Positions 1 through 7,100 of a stretch of DNA of 19,904 nucleotides are shown piece by piece; position 1 is the stretch's first letter, and every line of letters begins with the position of its first letter. Under the pieces are notes generated by a model that saw only the letters and a list, made by a program, of their open reading frames with translations, had not been told where the DNA came from and did not search any database. The DNA is from Frankiales bacterium (GTDB taxonomy: Bacteria > Actinomycetota > Actinomycetes > Mycobacteriales > SCTD01): the NCBI GenBank assembly GCA_025464695.1, contig JAODNQ010000022.1, positions 1-19,904 on the forward strand, read 5' to 3'. The translations under genes and the position numbers were made by a program.

Positions 1-1
1 G

Positions 2-799
2 TTCGGCGCGATGCAGCTCGCCGGCAAGGGCGCCTTCGGGCCGCCCAAGGACCGCGGCGAGGCCCTCCGGGTGCTGAGGCGGGCCGTGGAGCTGGGCATC
101 GACCACATCGACACCTCGCAGTACTACGGCCCGGACGTCGTGAACGAGCTCCTGCGGGAGGTGCTGCACCCGTTCGAGGGGATCGCTCTGGTCAGCAAGG
201 TCGGGGCGCGTCGCGACGACGACGCCGCCTGGCTGCCGTGGGACCGGCCGGAGGACCTGCGGCAGGGCATCGAGGACAACCTGCGGTCGCTCGGCGTCGA
301 CCGGCTGCGCGCGGTGAACCTGCGGGTCATGGACCCCGGTCACGGCTCGGGCGTGCCCTTCGACGAGCAGGTCGACGCGATGGTGCAGGCCCGCGAGGAC
401 GGCCTCATCGAGGGCGTCGGGCTCAGCAACGTGTCGCGCGAGCAGCTCGAGCAGGCGCTCGCCCGCACCGAGGTCGTCTGCGTGCAGAACCCGTACAACG
501 TCGTCGACCGCGCGTCGCAGCCCGTCGTCGACCTGTGCGGCGAGCGCGGCATCCCGTTTGTGCCGTTCTTCCCGCTGGGCTCGGGGTTCGGCGTCGACCC
601 CGTGCTGACGACGCCGTCGGTCACGTCGACGGCGCAGCGGCTCGGCTGCACCCCCGCGCAGGTCGCGCTGGCGTGGGTCCTGGCCACCGTCCCGCACGCG
701 CTGCTCATCCCGGGCACCAGCTCCGTGACGCACCTGGAGGAGAACCTGGCTGCGGGCGGCGTCGAGCTGGACGCGCAGGCGCTGGCCGACCTGGGCTAG
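2..799 (+). CDS. Aldo/keto reductase family oxidoreductase (5' end outside window)
   Basis: The frame is open from the first bases: codons at 2-10 read F-G-A before the first ATG at 11, matching the family's conserved FGAMQL strand. The true start therefore lies upstream and this is a 5'-truncated view of about 265 residues. Family motifs are visible. HIDTSQYYG carries the Asp and the catalytic Tyr, LVSKVG carries the catalytic Lys, GVGLSNVS is the usual strand-6 motif, QNPYN is the nicotinamide-stacking region, and IPGTSSVTHLEENL is the C-terminal NADPH-phosphate loop. The strand that normally ends in the catalytic His reads NLRVMD here, so that His appears to be Met. The expected role is NAD(P)H-dependent reduction of an aldehyde or ketone in the cytoplasm, with substrate unknown. 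The gene converges on the minus-strand unit; both stop codons share the CTAG at 796-799. Confidence 0.9.
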   Translation, partial: FGAMQLAGKGAFGPPKDRGEALRVLRRAVELGIDHIDTSQYYGPDVVNELLREVLHPFEGIALVSKVGARRDDDAAWLPWDRPEDLRQGIEDNLRSLGVDRLRAVNLRVMDPGHGSGVPFDEQVDAMVQAREDGLIEGVGLSNVSREQLEQALARTEVVCVQNPYNVVDRASQPVVDLCGERGIPFVPFFPLGSGFGVDPVLTTPSVTSTAQRLGCTPAQVALAWVLATVPHALLIPGTSSVTHLEENLAAGGVELDAQALADLG

Positions 800-984
800 C
801 TGGCGCGGCGGGAGTCGCCGCGGGCGAGCCGCTCGGCGACGATCTTGCGGGTCCGCTCGATGCTGGCGATCGCCTCGGACATCCGCGCGAGCTTCTCCTG
901 CCGCACGCGCTGCTCCCGCTCCTGCCTGCTCTCCATGGCACGAGTGTGCGCCTGGCTCTCCGCGATGTCCACGACCCGGGTCAC
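796..984 (-). CDS. Small charged hypothetical protein (62 aa)
   Basis: I chose the GTG at 984-982 because it overlaps the stop of the upstream gene in a GTGA tetranucleotide (981-984), a sign of translational coupling. The frame stays open further upstream only as a shadow of that gene. The product is rich in Arg, Glu and Gln (ESRQEREQRVRQEK, then ASIERTRKIVAERLARG) and should form one long amphipathic helix or short coiled coil. It has no signal peptide or membrane segment. I do not recognise a family. Coupling to a single-pass membrane protein suggests the two work together, but this is inference from position only. Confidence 0.6.
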   Translation of the reverse strand: MTRVVDIAESQAHTRAMESRQEREQRVRQEKLARMSEAIASIERTRKIVAERLARGDSRRAS

Positions 985-1448
985 CCGTCTCCCTCCACGG
1001 AGTCCGGGACGTCGTCGCCCGCCTCGAGCGCAGCGCGTGCGTTGCGGAACTTCGGGTCGCCGATGTCGAGTGCCGTGCCGACGACCTTCAGGTCCACCTC
1101 CTCCACCGTCTCGTCGAGCGCCAGCGTCTCGAGAGCCCGCATCCCGATCTCGAGCGCCTCCGCGTCGCCGGACAGGGTCTTGTCGACCGCCCACTGGATG
1201 CGTGCCCAGTGGGCCGAGCGCAGGTCGGCGGCCTGCTTCTGCCGCAGCGTGTACCGGGCGACCAGGCCCTGCAGGACCAGGCCGAGCACGACCGCGCTCG
1301 CCGTGATGCAGGCGGACGCGATCTGGGGGGCCACGCGGCGAAGGCTAGGCCGGGCCTCCGACAGGACGCCGCCACGCGCCGCCGCAGCCGTCGCGCTGAC
1401 CGGCCGGGCCCCGTCCGTCGGGACCAGGGGACCACTGGTGCCCTGCAC
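981..1448 (-). CDS. Single-pass membrane protein of unknown function
   Basis: The frame gives up to 155 residues from a GTG at 1448-1446. The start is uncertain because no clear ribosome site precedes it and further in-frame GTG codons lie downstream, for example just before the membrane segment. One hydrophobic helix (about residues 40-66, starting APQIASACITASAVV) is followed by a basic TLRQKQ stretch. After that comes a soluble, mostly acidic helical domain (HWARIQWAVDKTLSG, then ALETLALDETVEEVDLKVVGTALDIGD), so the C-terminal part is probably cytoplasmic. The gene is first in a two-gene minus-strand unit, with a 4-bp overlap onto the 62-residue gene. No family was recognised. Confidence 0.7.
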   Translation of the reverse strand: MQGTSGPLVPTDGARPVSATAAAARGGVLSEARPSLRRVAPQIASACITASAVVLGLVLQGLVARYTLRQKQAADLRSAHWARIQWAVDKTLSGDAEALEIGMRALETLALDETVEEVDLKVVGTALDIGDPKFRNARAALEAGDDVPDSVEGDG

Positions 1449-1604
1449 CTAGCCGGACTGGGTCCGCTGGTCCCCCGCGTCTGGTCGGACCGGACCTTTC
1501 CCGCACCTGGCCCCGCCCGCCGCTCGCTGCCGGCAGGGGCTCGACCGATGGCCTGGGGAGCGGGCAGCACGCCCGCCTGCCGACCCGCTCGGCCCCTCAT
1601 GGAC

Positions 1605-1610
1605 GAAGGA
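1605..1610 (+). promoter_or_regulatory. Ribosome binding site deciding the collagen-like gene start
   Basis: GAAGGA at 1605-1610 lies 6 bases before the GTG at 1617, ideal spacing. The in-frame ATG at 1599 would place this site inside the gene and has no comparable site upstream, so GTG 1617 is preferred. Confidence 0.7.
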
Positions 1611-1616
1611 CATCTC

Positions 1617-2714
1617 GTGCACGTCTCTGCTCGCAAGAAGACCCTGGCGCTCCTGGCAGCCGGCCTGGCCACCGCAGCCGCTGTCGGAGGCACGGGTGTC
1701 GCCTTCGCCGGACCGGGCTTCAGCAACAACAACATCCACGGATGCGTCGGTCCGGACGGGCGCCTGCGCATCTCCGAGACCTGCCGCAAGGGCGAGCTCA
1801 ACATCGACTGGCAGGCCCGGGGCAAGGACGGCAAGGACGGGCTGCCCGGCGCCCCTGGCGCGACGGGCCCCGCGGGCGAGACCGGTGTGGGCGCCACGGG
1901 TGCCACCGGTCCGGAGGGTCCCGTCGGGCCCGCCGCCGCGGCCGGCAAGGACGGCGCCGCAGGGGCGACGGGTGCCACGGGCGAGACCGGCGCACCCGGA
2001 GCGAAGGGCGACAAGGGCGACGTCGGGACCGCGGGTCCCAAGGGCGACGTCGGGGCGGCGGGCCCCAAGGGCGACAAGGGCGACAAGGGCGACAAGGGCG
2101 ACGTCGGCGTCCAGGGCGGGAAGGGTGACAAGGGCGAGAAGGGCGACACCGGCCTGCAGGGCGTGGCCGGGCTGATCGGCGAGCCGGGCGTCCCCGGGGT
2201 CGCGGGAGCGGCCGGGCTCGACGGCGTCGTGGGCCCCCAGGGACCGATCGGGCTGCCGGGGCCGGCGGGCCCCATCGGGCTCCCCGGACTCCCCGGCCAC
2301 ACGGGCCCGGTGGGTCCGGCGGGTGCGACCGGCGCTGCTGGCCCCCTCGGCGCCACCGGCCTGACGGGTCCGGCGGGCCCTGCGGGTCCGGCGGGTCCGG
2401 CAGGCCCTGCGGGCCCGGCAGGGCCCGCAGGTCCGGCGGGAACCTCGACCGGCCTGTCCGGCCTGTCCACGGTGTACAAGAACGAGACGATCGTGCAGTC
2501 CGTCGGCGGCGTCCTGACGCTCGTCGCGGCGTGTCCCGTCGGCAAGGTGGCGGTCGGCGGCGGCTTCCTGATGGCCGACAGCAGCTACCCCTACATCGAC
2601 GTCACGGGCAGCTGGCCGACCGACGACGGGCGGGGCTGGCAGGCCACCTTCGTCACCAAGCAGGTCAGCGGTCGCCTCGCGGTCGTGTACGCCCGCTGCG
2701 CCACCGGCAGCTGA
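1617..2714 (+). CDS. Secreted collagen-like (Gly-X-Y repeat) protein, 365 aa
   Basis: GTG at 1617 gives a classic Sec signal peptide: basic SARKK, a hydrophobic ALLAAGLATAAAVGG core, and probable cleavage after AFA (about residue 31). Residues 39-67 (HGCVGPDGRLRI, ETC, LNIDWQ) match the short Cys-bounded N-terminal module common in actinobacterial collagen-like proteins. Residues 69-275 are Gly-X-Y repeats with only small interruptions near 91 and 107. The first half is rich in KGD/KGE triplets, the second in GPA/GLP, ending in eight consecutive GPA triplets. The C-terminal about 85 residues form a separate domain with ACPVGKVAVGGGF and a final YARCA, whose two Cys could pair. It is probably an extracellular or surface trimer; ligand unknown. 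Bacterial collagens usually lack hydroxyproline. A strong hairpin follows. Confidence 0.9.
   Translation: MHVSARKKTLALLAAGLATAAAVGGTGVAFAGPGFSNNNIHGCVGPDGRLRISETCRKGELNIDWQARGKDGKDGLPGAPGATGPAGETGVGATGATGPEGPVGPAAAAGKDGAAGATGATGETGAPGAKGDKGDVGTAGPKGDVGAAGPKGDKGDKGDKGDVGVQGGKGDKGEKGDTGLQGVAGLIGEPGVPGVAGAAGLDGVVGPQGPIGLPGPAGPIGLPGLPGHTGPVGPAGATGAAGPLGATGLTGPAGPAGPAGPAGPAGPAGPAGPAGTSTGLSGLSTVYKNETIVQSVGGVLTLVAACPVGKVAVGGGFLMADSSYPYIDVTGSWPTDDGRGWQATFVTKQVSGRLAVVYARCATGS
2367..2438 (+). repeat. 9-bp tandem repeat (8 units) encoding Gly-Pro-Ala
   Basis: Eight successive units of form GGN-CCN-GCN encode (GPA)8 at residues 251-274 of the collagen-like protein. Units differ mainly at third positions (for example GGTCCGGCG and GGCCCTGCG). 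The tract is therefore old or codon-shuffled rather than a fresh perfect expansion, though slippage could still change its length. Confidence 0.85.
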
Positions 2715-2718
2715 GGGA

Positions 2719-2750
2719 CGGCCGGGCGCGTCGCACGACGCGTCCGGCCG
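2719..2750. terminator. Strong hairpin between converging genes (bidirectional terminator)
   Basis: Bases 2719-2733 pair with 2736-2750 (CGGCCGG..CGCGTCG against CGACGCG..CCGGCCG) with a single G-U pair, giving a 13-15 bp GC stem with a very short loop. It starts 4 bases after the collagen-like stop and ends just before the stop of the minus-strand fragment at 2751. There is no U-tract, as is usual in high-GC actinobacteria. It can serve both directions, including the native 3' end of the LigD-like gene before integration. Confidence 0.8.
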
Positions 2751-2906
2751 CTACTCCGCCGTCGTCTTCGGCGGGCGGCGCGGCCTCGGCGGTGTCCGGT
2801 CGCGGTCGGCGTCGGCCTCGGCCCGGCGCTTGGCGTCCGCCTCGGCCCGCTTGGCCGCGGCCGGTCCCGCCACCGACGGCCGGCTGCGCAGCGGCTCGCC
2901 CTCCAT
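2751..2906 (-). pseudogene. Displaced 3' end of the LigD-like polymerase gene (left of the integrated element)
   Basis: From the Met codon at 2906-2904 the minus strand reads M-EGEPLRSRPSVAG, then an Ala/Arg/Glu-rich tail (AKRAEADAKRRAEADAD) and a PPRPRRPPKTTAE end, 51 residues to TAG at 2751-2753. The codons before it read ..TPKM. The LigD-like protein at 16267-17307 carries [16 protein letters not shown] at the same point. Nucleotides 2890-2913 match 16322-16345 at 21 of 24 positions. Basic, Ala-rich tails after GEPLRxxPS are what I expect at the C-terminus of actinobacterial LigD-type polymerases. I read this as the original 3' end, cut off by integration and no longer attached to a start. 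It could instead be a small independent gene (a GGGGGAG lies about 11 bases before the ATG), but the shared peptide argues against that. Confidence 0.75.
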
Positions 2907-2913
2907 CTTCGGG
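2890..2913. repeat. attL-type attachment repeat (left end of element)
   Basis: AGCGGCTCGCC (2890-2900), three differing bases, then CATCTTCGGG (2904-2913), repeated directly at 16322-16345. Chromosomal 3' gene sequence lies to its left and element sequence to its right. The crossover should be inside one of the two perfect blocks. Family consensus PKMPGEPLR slightly favours the AGCGGCTCGCC block, because the right copy would then retain the host's proline codon. Confidence 0.75.
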
Positions 2914-3006
2914 GTGTCTCCCCCAGATGCGTTGTGCGGGTAAGCCTGCTGAGCCTGCACCGGGCGAGCGAAACTGGCCGGGTTGTCCGGCGAGTCAGAC
3001 CCCCAC

Positions 3007-3013
3007 AGAGGAG
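3007..3013 (+). promoter_or_regulatory. Ribosome binding site of the left plus-strand operon
   Basis: AGAGGAG sits 6 bases before the GTG at 3020. It decides the start of the first gene, because the frame is open far upstream as a shadow of the collagen-like gene. Confidence 0.7.
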
Positions 3014-3019
3014 CTTTGT

Positions 3020-3364
3020 GTGTCTGCACCGACCGACCGCCCAACCTTCCGAGCTACCGCCGCCCTCCGGTCCGATGCGAGGCGCGGCAACGTGATCAGC
3101 ACCGCCGACCAGTCGGCTGGTCAACCGGTGTCCGCCCCCACGGTCGACTTCGACTGCCACGCCGAGCTGCTCAGTCGCGCACAGGCCGCCGGTGCCGCCG
3201 CCCGGGCTCGCGCGTTGCAGCAGTTCCGGCAGCAGAACGCCGCGTCGGACTGGTCGGTGCTCTGGCCCGACGGGCGGCTCCAGAAGTTCGCAGGACGCGA
3301 GGAAGCCGAGGAGGCGCGCGGCATCCTCCTCTCCCGCCCCGTGAGCGAGCGGTGGCGCGGGTGA
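3020..3364 (+). CDS. Hypothetical phage-type protein, first gene of left operon (114 aa)
   Basis: It starts at GTG 3020 behind a good ribosome site. The N-terminal 40 residues are low complexity and polar (TDRPTFRATAALRSDARRG). Residues 45-70 form an Ala/Arg/Gln-rich helix (LLSRAQAAGAAARARALQQF). The C-terminal part reads DWSVLWPDGRLQKFAGREEAEEA, a strand-turn-helix pattern of the kind seen in small actinophage proteins of unknown role. There is no membrane segment. The stop overlaps the next GTG in GTGA (3361-3364). It lies inside the element, between the left repeat and the tape measure gene, transcribed away from the repeat. Function unknown. Confidence 0.65.
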   Translation: MSAPTDRPTFRATAALRSDARRGNVISTADQSAGQPVSAPTVDFDCHAELLSRAQAAGAAARARALQQFRQQNAASDWSVLWPDGRLQKFAGREEAEEARGILLSRPVSERWRG

Positions 3365-3516
3365 CCCCCGAGGAGCGCGCGCAGCGGGACGCGGACGAGC
3401 GCGAGGCATGGTTGGAGGAGCAGCTCGCGGCGGCCCCGCCGTACACGCAGGAGCAGATCGACGCGCACTACCGCCTTCTGCTGCCGCCCCAGCGCTACGC
3501 CGGACCTCGTGCGTAG
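3361..3516 (+). CDS. Small hypothetical protein (51 aa), second gene of left operon
   Basis: GTG 3361 overlaps the preceding stop by 4 bp (GTGA), so translation is probably coupled. The product starts VTPEERAQRDADEREAWLEEQ and continues PPYTQEQIDAHYRLLLPPQRY. Short proteins with an acidic helix followed by a PPxTxEQ..LLxP segment are common in actinobacterial prophages and integrative elements, where their role is not established to my knowledge. An in-frame GTG at 3352 is an alternative start. Confidence 0.6.
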   Translation: MTPEERAQRDADEREAWLEEQLAAAPPYTQEQIDAHYRLLLPPQRYAGPRA

Positions 3517-3865
3517 CGTCCGCGTCATGATGAATCCTGAGGCACCCACACTGGACTGGCCGGCCGCGGTCGCACCCTGGGTGGAGGGGCGCGGGCACGT
3601 TCTGCAGGTCCCGTACAAGGCACCGGACCGCACCGCCCTCGCCATGCAGACGGCCCTGAGGCAGTACCTCCCGGACCTGTCCATCGATGTCGTCGCAGAC
3701 ATGCTCCTGATCGCGGGTCCCACCCTGTTCAGCGACGTCAAGCACCTGCGGCATGAGGCGGACCGGGCCGTCGAAGCGGCTCAGACAGAGGAGGGGGAAC
3801 ACCGGAGGTGTGAGGCGCGGGTCATCGAGTACCTCCAGTACCTGCGTACCGGCTCGGAGACGTGA
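3509..3865 (+). CDS. Hypothetical protein, third gene of left operon (112-118 aa)
   Basis: Two starts are possible: GTG 3509, overlapping the previous stop by 8 bases, or ATG 3527 just after it. Neither has a strong ribosome site; the coupled GTG gives 118 residues and is used here. The protein is soluble: DWPAAVAPWVEGRGHVLQVPYKAPDR, a helical middle (LRQYLPDLSIDVVADMLLIAG), and a charged C-terminal helix (RHEADRAVEAAQTEEGEHRR). I recognise no family. It overlaps the next gene by GTGA at 3862-3865. Being third in a coupled operon supports it being real. Confidence 0.6.
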   Translation: MRSVRVMMNPEAPTLDWPAAVAPWVEGRGHVLQVPYKAPDRTALAMQTALRQYLPDLSIDVVADMLLIAGPTLFSDVKHLRHEADRAVEAAQTEEGEHRRCEARVIEYLQYLRTGSET

Positions 3866-4086
3866 GCAGCCCCGACGCCCTCGGGCTACTCAAGGCTCCC
3901 CATGCCCAGCAGGACCGGCACGTCGCCGACGCCGACGACCAGGCGCTGGCCGAGCTGCTGCTGGACCTCGCGGAGTGGTTCGAGCTGCTCGACGCGGAGC
4001 CGCTGACCAGCGGGCTGTTGGCGCAGATGGAGCCGGTGGTCGACCTCACGAACCGCGTCCGAGCGGAGCAGGCCCGCAGAGCCTGA
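3862..4086 (+). CDS. Small acidic hypothetical protein (74 aa), last gene of left operon
   Basis: GTG 3862 overlaps the previous stop in GTGA. The sequence is acidic and Leu-rich in the middle (DADDQALAELLLDLAEWFELLDAE) and ends in a basic helix (DLTNRVRAEQARRA). It probably folds as two or three helices. It is followed 9 bases later by the 16-bp hairpin at 4095-4135. No family was recognised. Small acidic helical proteins in phage accessory positions are sometimes inhibitors or DNA mimics, but nothing in this sequence establishes that. Confidence 0.6.
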   Translation: MSSPDALGLLKAPHAQQDRHVADADDQALAELLLDLAEWFELLDAEPLTSGLLAQMEPVVDLTNRVRAEQARRA

Positions 4087-4094
4087 CGGTTGAG

Positions 4095-4135
4095 CAGCGC
4101 GCCCCGGCGGGGAGACGGTCCGCCGGGGCGCGCTG
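4095..4135. terminator. 16-bp perfect-stem bidirectional terminator
   Basis: Bases 4095-4110 pair perfectly with 4120-4135 (CAGCGCGCCCCGGCGG against CCGCCGGGGCGCGCTG), with a 9-base loop GGAGACGGT. It separates the end of the plus-strand operon (stop 4084-4086) from the end of the minus-strand train (tape measure stop 4149-4151). It probably terminates both. Confidence 0.85.
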
Positions 4136-4148
4136 GCGTGTGGGCGTC

Positions 4149-7100
4149 CTACCGGACGCCCGCCTTGACGAGCCGGACGATGTCGGCGTTGTTGTCCTGC
4201 TGCGCCTTCGCGATGGCCGCGAGGGTCTGCTGCGGCGTCATCCCGGAGGCGTTGACGACCGTGTCCCCGTTGACGATGTGCACGACGACGTCCTTGCCGT
4301 TGCCGAACGCGGTGGACGTCTTCGGGGTGGCCGCGAGCGCGGCGGCGGCAGCGGGCTGCTGCTGCTGGACCGTGGCGACGTCGCCGAGCTTCGCCCGCAG
4401 CTCGGCGACGGTGGCGTCCAGTTCCGGGAAGCGGGCGCGGATGCCGTCGATGTACGCGCCGAGGGCGGCGACGCCCTGCCCGTAGAGGCTGTCCGCGACC
4501 GTGTTCAGCCCGTTGGTCGCGACGTCGCCGATGGCCGAGGTCAGGCTGTTGACCTGCACGATGGTCGGCGGGCCGGCCGCAATGATCCCGGCGGCCAGCG
4601 CGGAACCCGCCTGCGGGCCGAGCTGCGCGACCTGCGTCAGGAGCTGGTCGTTCAGGCCGAGCCCGGCGAGCGTCCCGAGCTGGACCGCGAACGCCTTGGC
4701 CTCGGTCATCTTGACCCGCAGGGCGTCGACCACCCCCGCAACGGTGCTCCCGGCCTGCTGCTGGGCCTGGGCGTAGGCGGTCGCTGAGGCGGCAGCCTCG
4801 GCCTGCGCCGTGGCGAGGTCAGCCTGGGCCTCGGCGAGGTCGCTGAGGCCTTCGACCTGCTGCGCCCGCACGTCGGCCGTCTTGCCGGCGGCGTCCGCGA
4901 CGGCGCCGGAGGCGTCGGCCTCGCGTGCCTTGGCAGCCTCGACGGCGGCGTACGCGCCCCGCAGGTTCTCCAGCTCGAAGGCAGACGCGGCTGCCCCGTC
5001 GGTGGCGACGGCTCGGGCGGCGGCGAGGTTCGCCTCTGCGGTCGCCCGGTCCAGCGTGGCGGCCTGGAGCAGGCCACGACGGCGCTGCTCCTCCTCCACC
5101 ACAGCGGCCAGGGCCTGCTGCTGCTTGACGAGGTTCGCGCTGTAGCGGGCCGAGGCGGCGGTCACCTTCTCCTGCGCGCTGGCGACGTCGCGGGCAGCGC
5201 TGGTCTGGGCGTCGGCGGCGGTCTTCACGGCGTCGGTCGCGGCGGACTGCTGCGCGGTGAACAAGTCCCCGAGCCCGGAGCCCTGGAGGATGCTGGTGGA
5301 GAACGCGCCCTTGAGCGCCGACGACCGGGCCAGCAGCGCGTCGATCTGCTTGCCGGCGAGGTCGAGCATGTCCTTCGCGTCGGCGACAGCAGCCTCGCGG
5401 GCCTTCGCCGATGCCTCGGCCTGCGCCTTGTAGACCGCGTCGGCGAGGGCGGACTGCGCGTCGGCGAGTTCGGTGTCGGCCTTGAGCACGGCGGCGTTCG
5501 CGTCCTTGACCGCGTCGACCCGCTTGGCGCCCTCGTCGCTGGCGGCCTTCGCTCGGGCCTTGCTCGCGGCAGCAGCGGCGGTCGCGGCCTTCTGCTCCTT
5601 GACCAGCTCGGCGACGACGGCAGCGGCATGATCGGCGGCGGCCTGCTTGTCCCGGGTTGCCTCGTGGGACAGGTTCGACAGCGCCTGCGCGTGCGCGACG
5701 GCGGCGTTCTTCGCGGCGATCTGCGCCTTCGTGTGCGCAGGAAGGGCGTCGGCGGCCTGCGACGCGGCGCGGGCCTCGTCGGCGTACTCGCGGGCGTTCG
5801 CCAGTCCGCCACGGGAGGCAGCGGCAGCGGCGGCCCGGGCGGCAGCGAGCTGCTTGGTCACTGCGGTGAGGCGCGTCTGGTCCGCGAGCGCCTTGGCGGA
5901 GGTCTGCGCGACGACGGGGGTCTGACGGCCGGCGGCGGCAGCGGCGGTGGCGGCTGCCGCGCGGGCGGCGGTAACGGCGGAGGCGGCGCCTCCCCGTGTG
6001 GTGGCGGCCTTGTCGACGTCGGTCAGCGCGGCACGCGCCGCAGCGGCAGCCAGGTCGGCGGCGGTGACGCCGTGCAGTGCGTCGGCCGCGAGCTGCTGCA
6101 CCGCCGAGCCGACGAGCGAGGACGAGCGGGTGATGCCGAGCGCGAACCCTTCGCCCACGGAGTCGCCGAGTTCGGCGAACACCCGCGACGGGCTGTTGAT
6201 CCCGAGGGCCTTCTTGACGAAGCCCGGGAGCCGGTCGGTGATCGCGTCCTTGATCGCGCCGATGACCTGCCCGGCGCTGTTGCGGATGCCCGAGACGAAC
6301 CCGCCGATGACGGCGGCCCCGGCGACCACGAGCTGCCCGGGCAGCCCGGACAGCACGGCGCCGATCTGACCGGGGAGCAGGCGGAACGGGGCGACGGCGA
6401 GGCGAGGGAGGGCGGTCAGGCCACGCACGAACAGGACGACAGCCTTGCCCGCCACGTTGCCGAGCTGGCCCGGCAGGTCACGGAGCGCGCTGGCAGCCTG
6501 GCCGGGGAAGGCCCCGAGGTCGCCGCGCAACCGCGCCAGGCCGAGGCGCAGGGCGGTCCGAGCCTCTCCGCCGAACCGCTGCACGAGCAGGATGCCGCGC
6601 GACACGAAGGCGGGGCCTGCCCCCTCGATCCCCCGGATCAGACCGCCGACGAGGTCGCTGCCCGCGCGGACCAGCACCTTCGCGCCGGCAGAGGCGCCCT
6701 TGAGGGTCGTCTCGACGAGCGGGCCGATGAGCGGGATGCGCCCGAAGACCTCCAGCAGCTTCGCGGGCGCGAAGGCGAGCAGGACGGCGCCGAGGACGAC
6801 GTCGAACAGGTGGTTGCCCACGAAGGTGAACAGCGGGCCGACGTCGAAGGTCAGCAGACCGGTGGCGAGGCCGAGCAGGATCGTCGGTGCGGACTTGCCG
6901 AACGCGAGGGCGAGGTCGGGGGCGACGTCGGCGAAGAACTTGCCGAGGGCGCCGACGAGTTCGGCTCCGTGCTGAGTCAGTTGAGACGCGGCGCCCGCCA
7001 GAACGGTCCCGATCTTGGCCGCGAGCGCGCCCGTGTCGATGCTGCCCAGGCCGCCGTCGATGCCCTCCTTGATCGCCAGTGCGAGCTGCGCGCCCGGCCC

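Noticed and set aside
2030..2440. Tandem repeats that could suggest a CRISPR array or minisatellite
   Set aside because: Units are 9 bases, in frame, with third-position variation and no unique spacers; they are coding collagen triplets.
1088..2545. Long minus-strand frame with Pro-rich repeats across the collagen-like gene
   Set aside because: The Pro/Ala/Gly periodicity is the reverse complement of the Gly-X-Y codons; the plus strand has a signal peptide, ribosome site and terminal domains.
3020..4086. Toxin-antitoxin or restriction system in the left operon
   Set aside because: No recognisable toxin, antitoxin, methylase or nuclease motif in any of the four proteins; only the position is suggestive.
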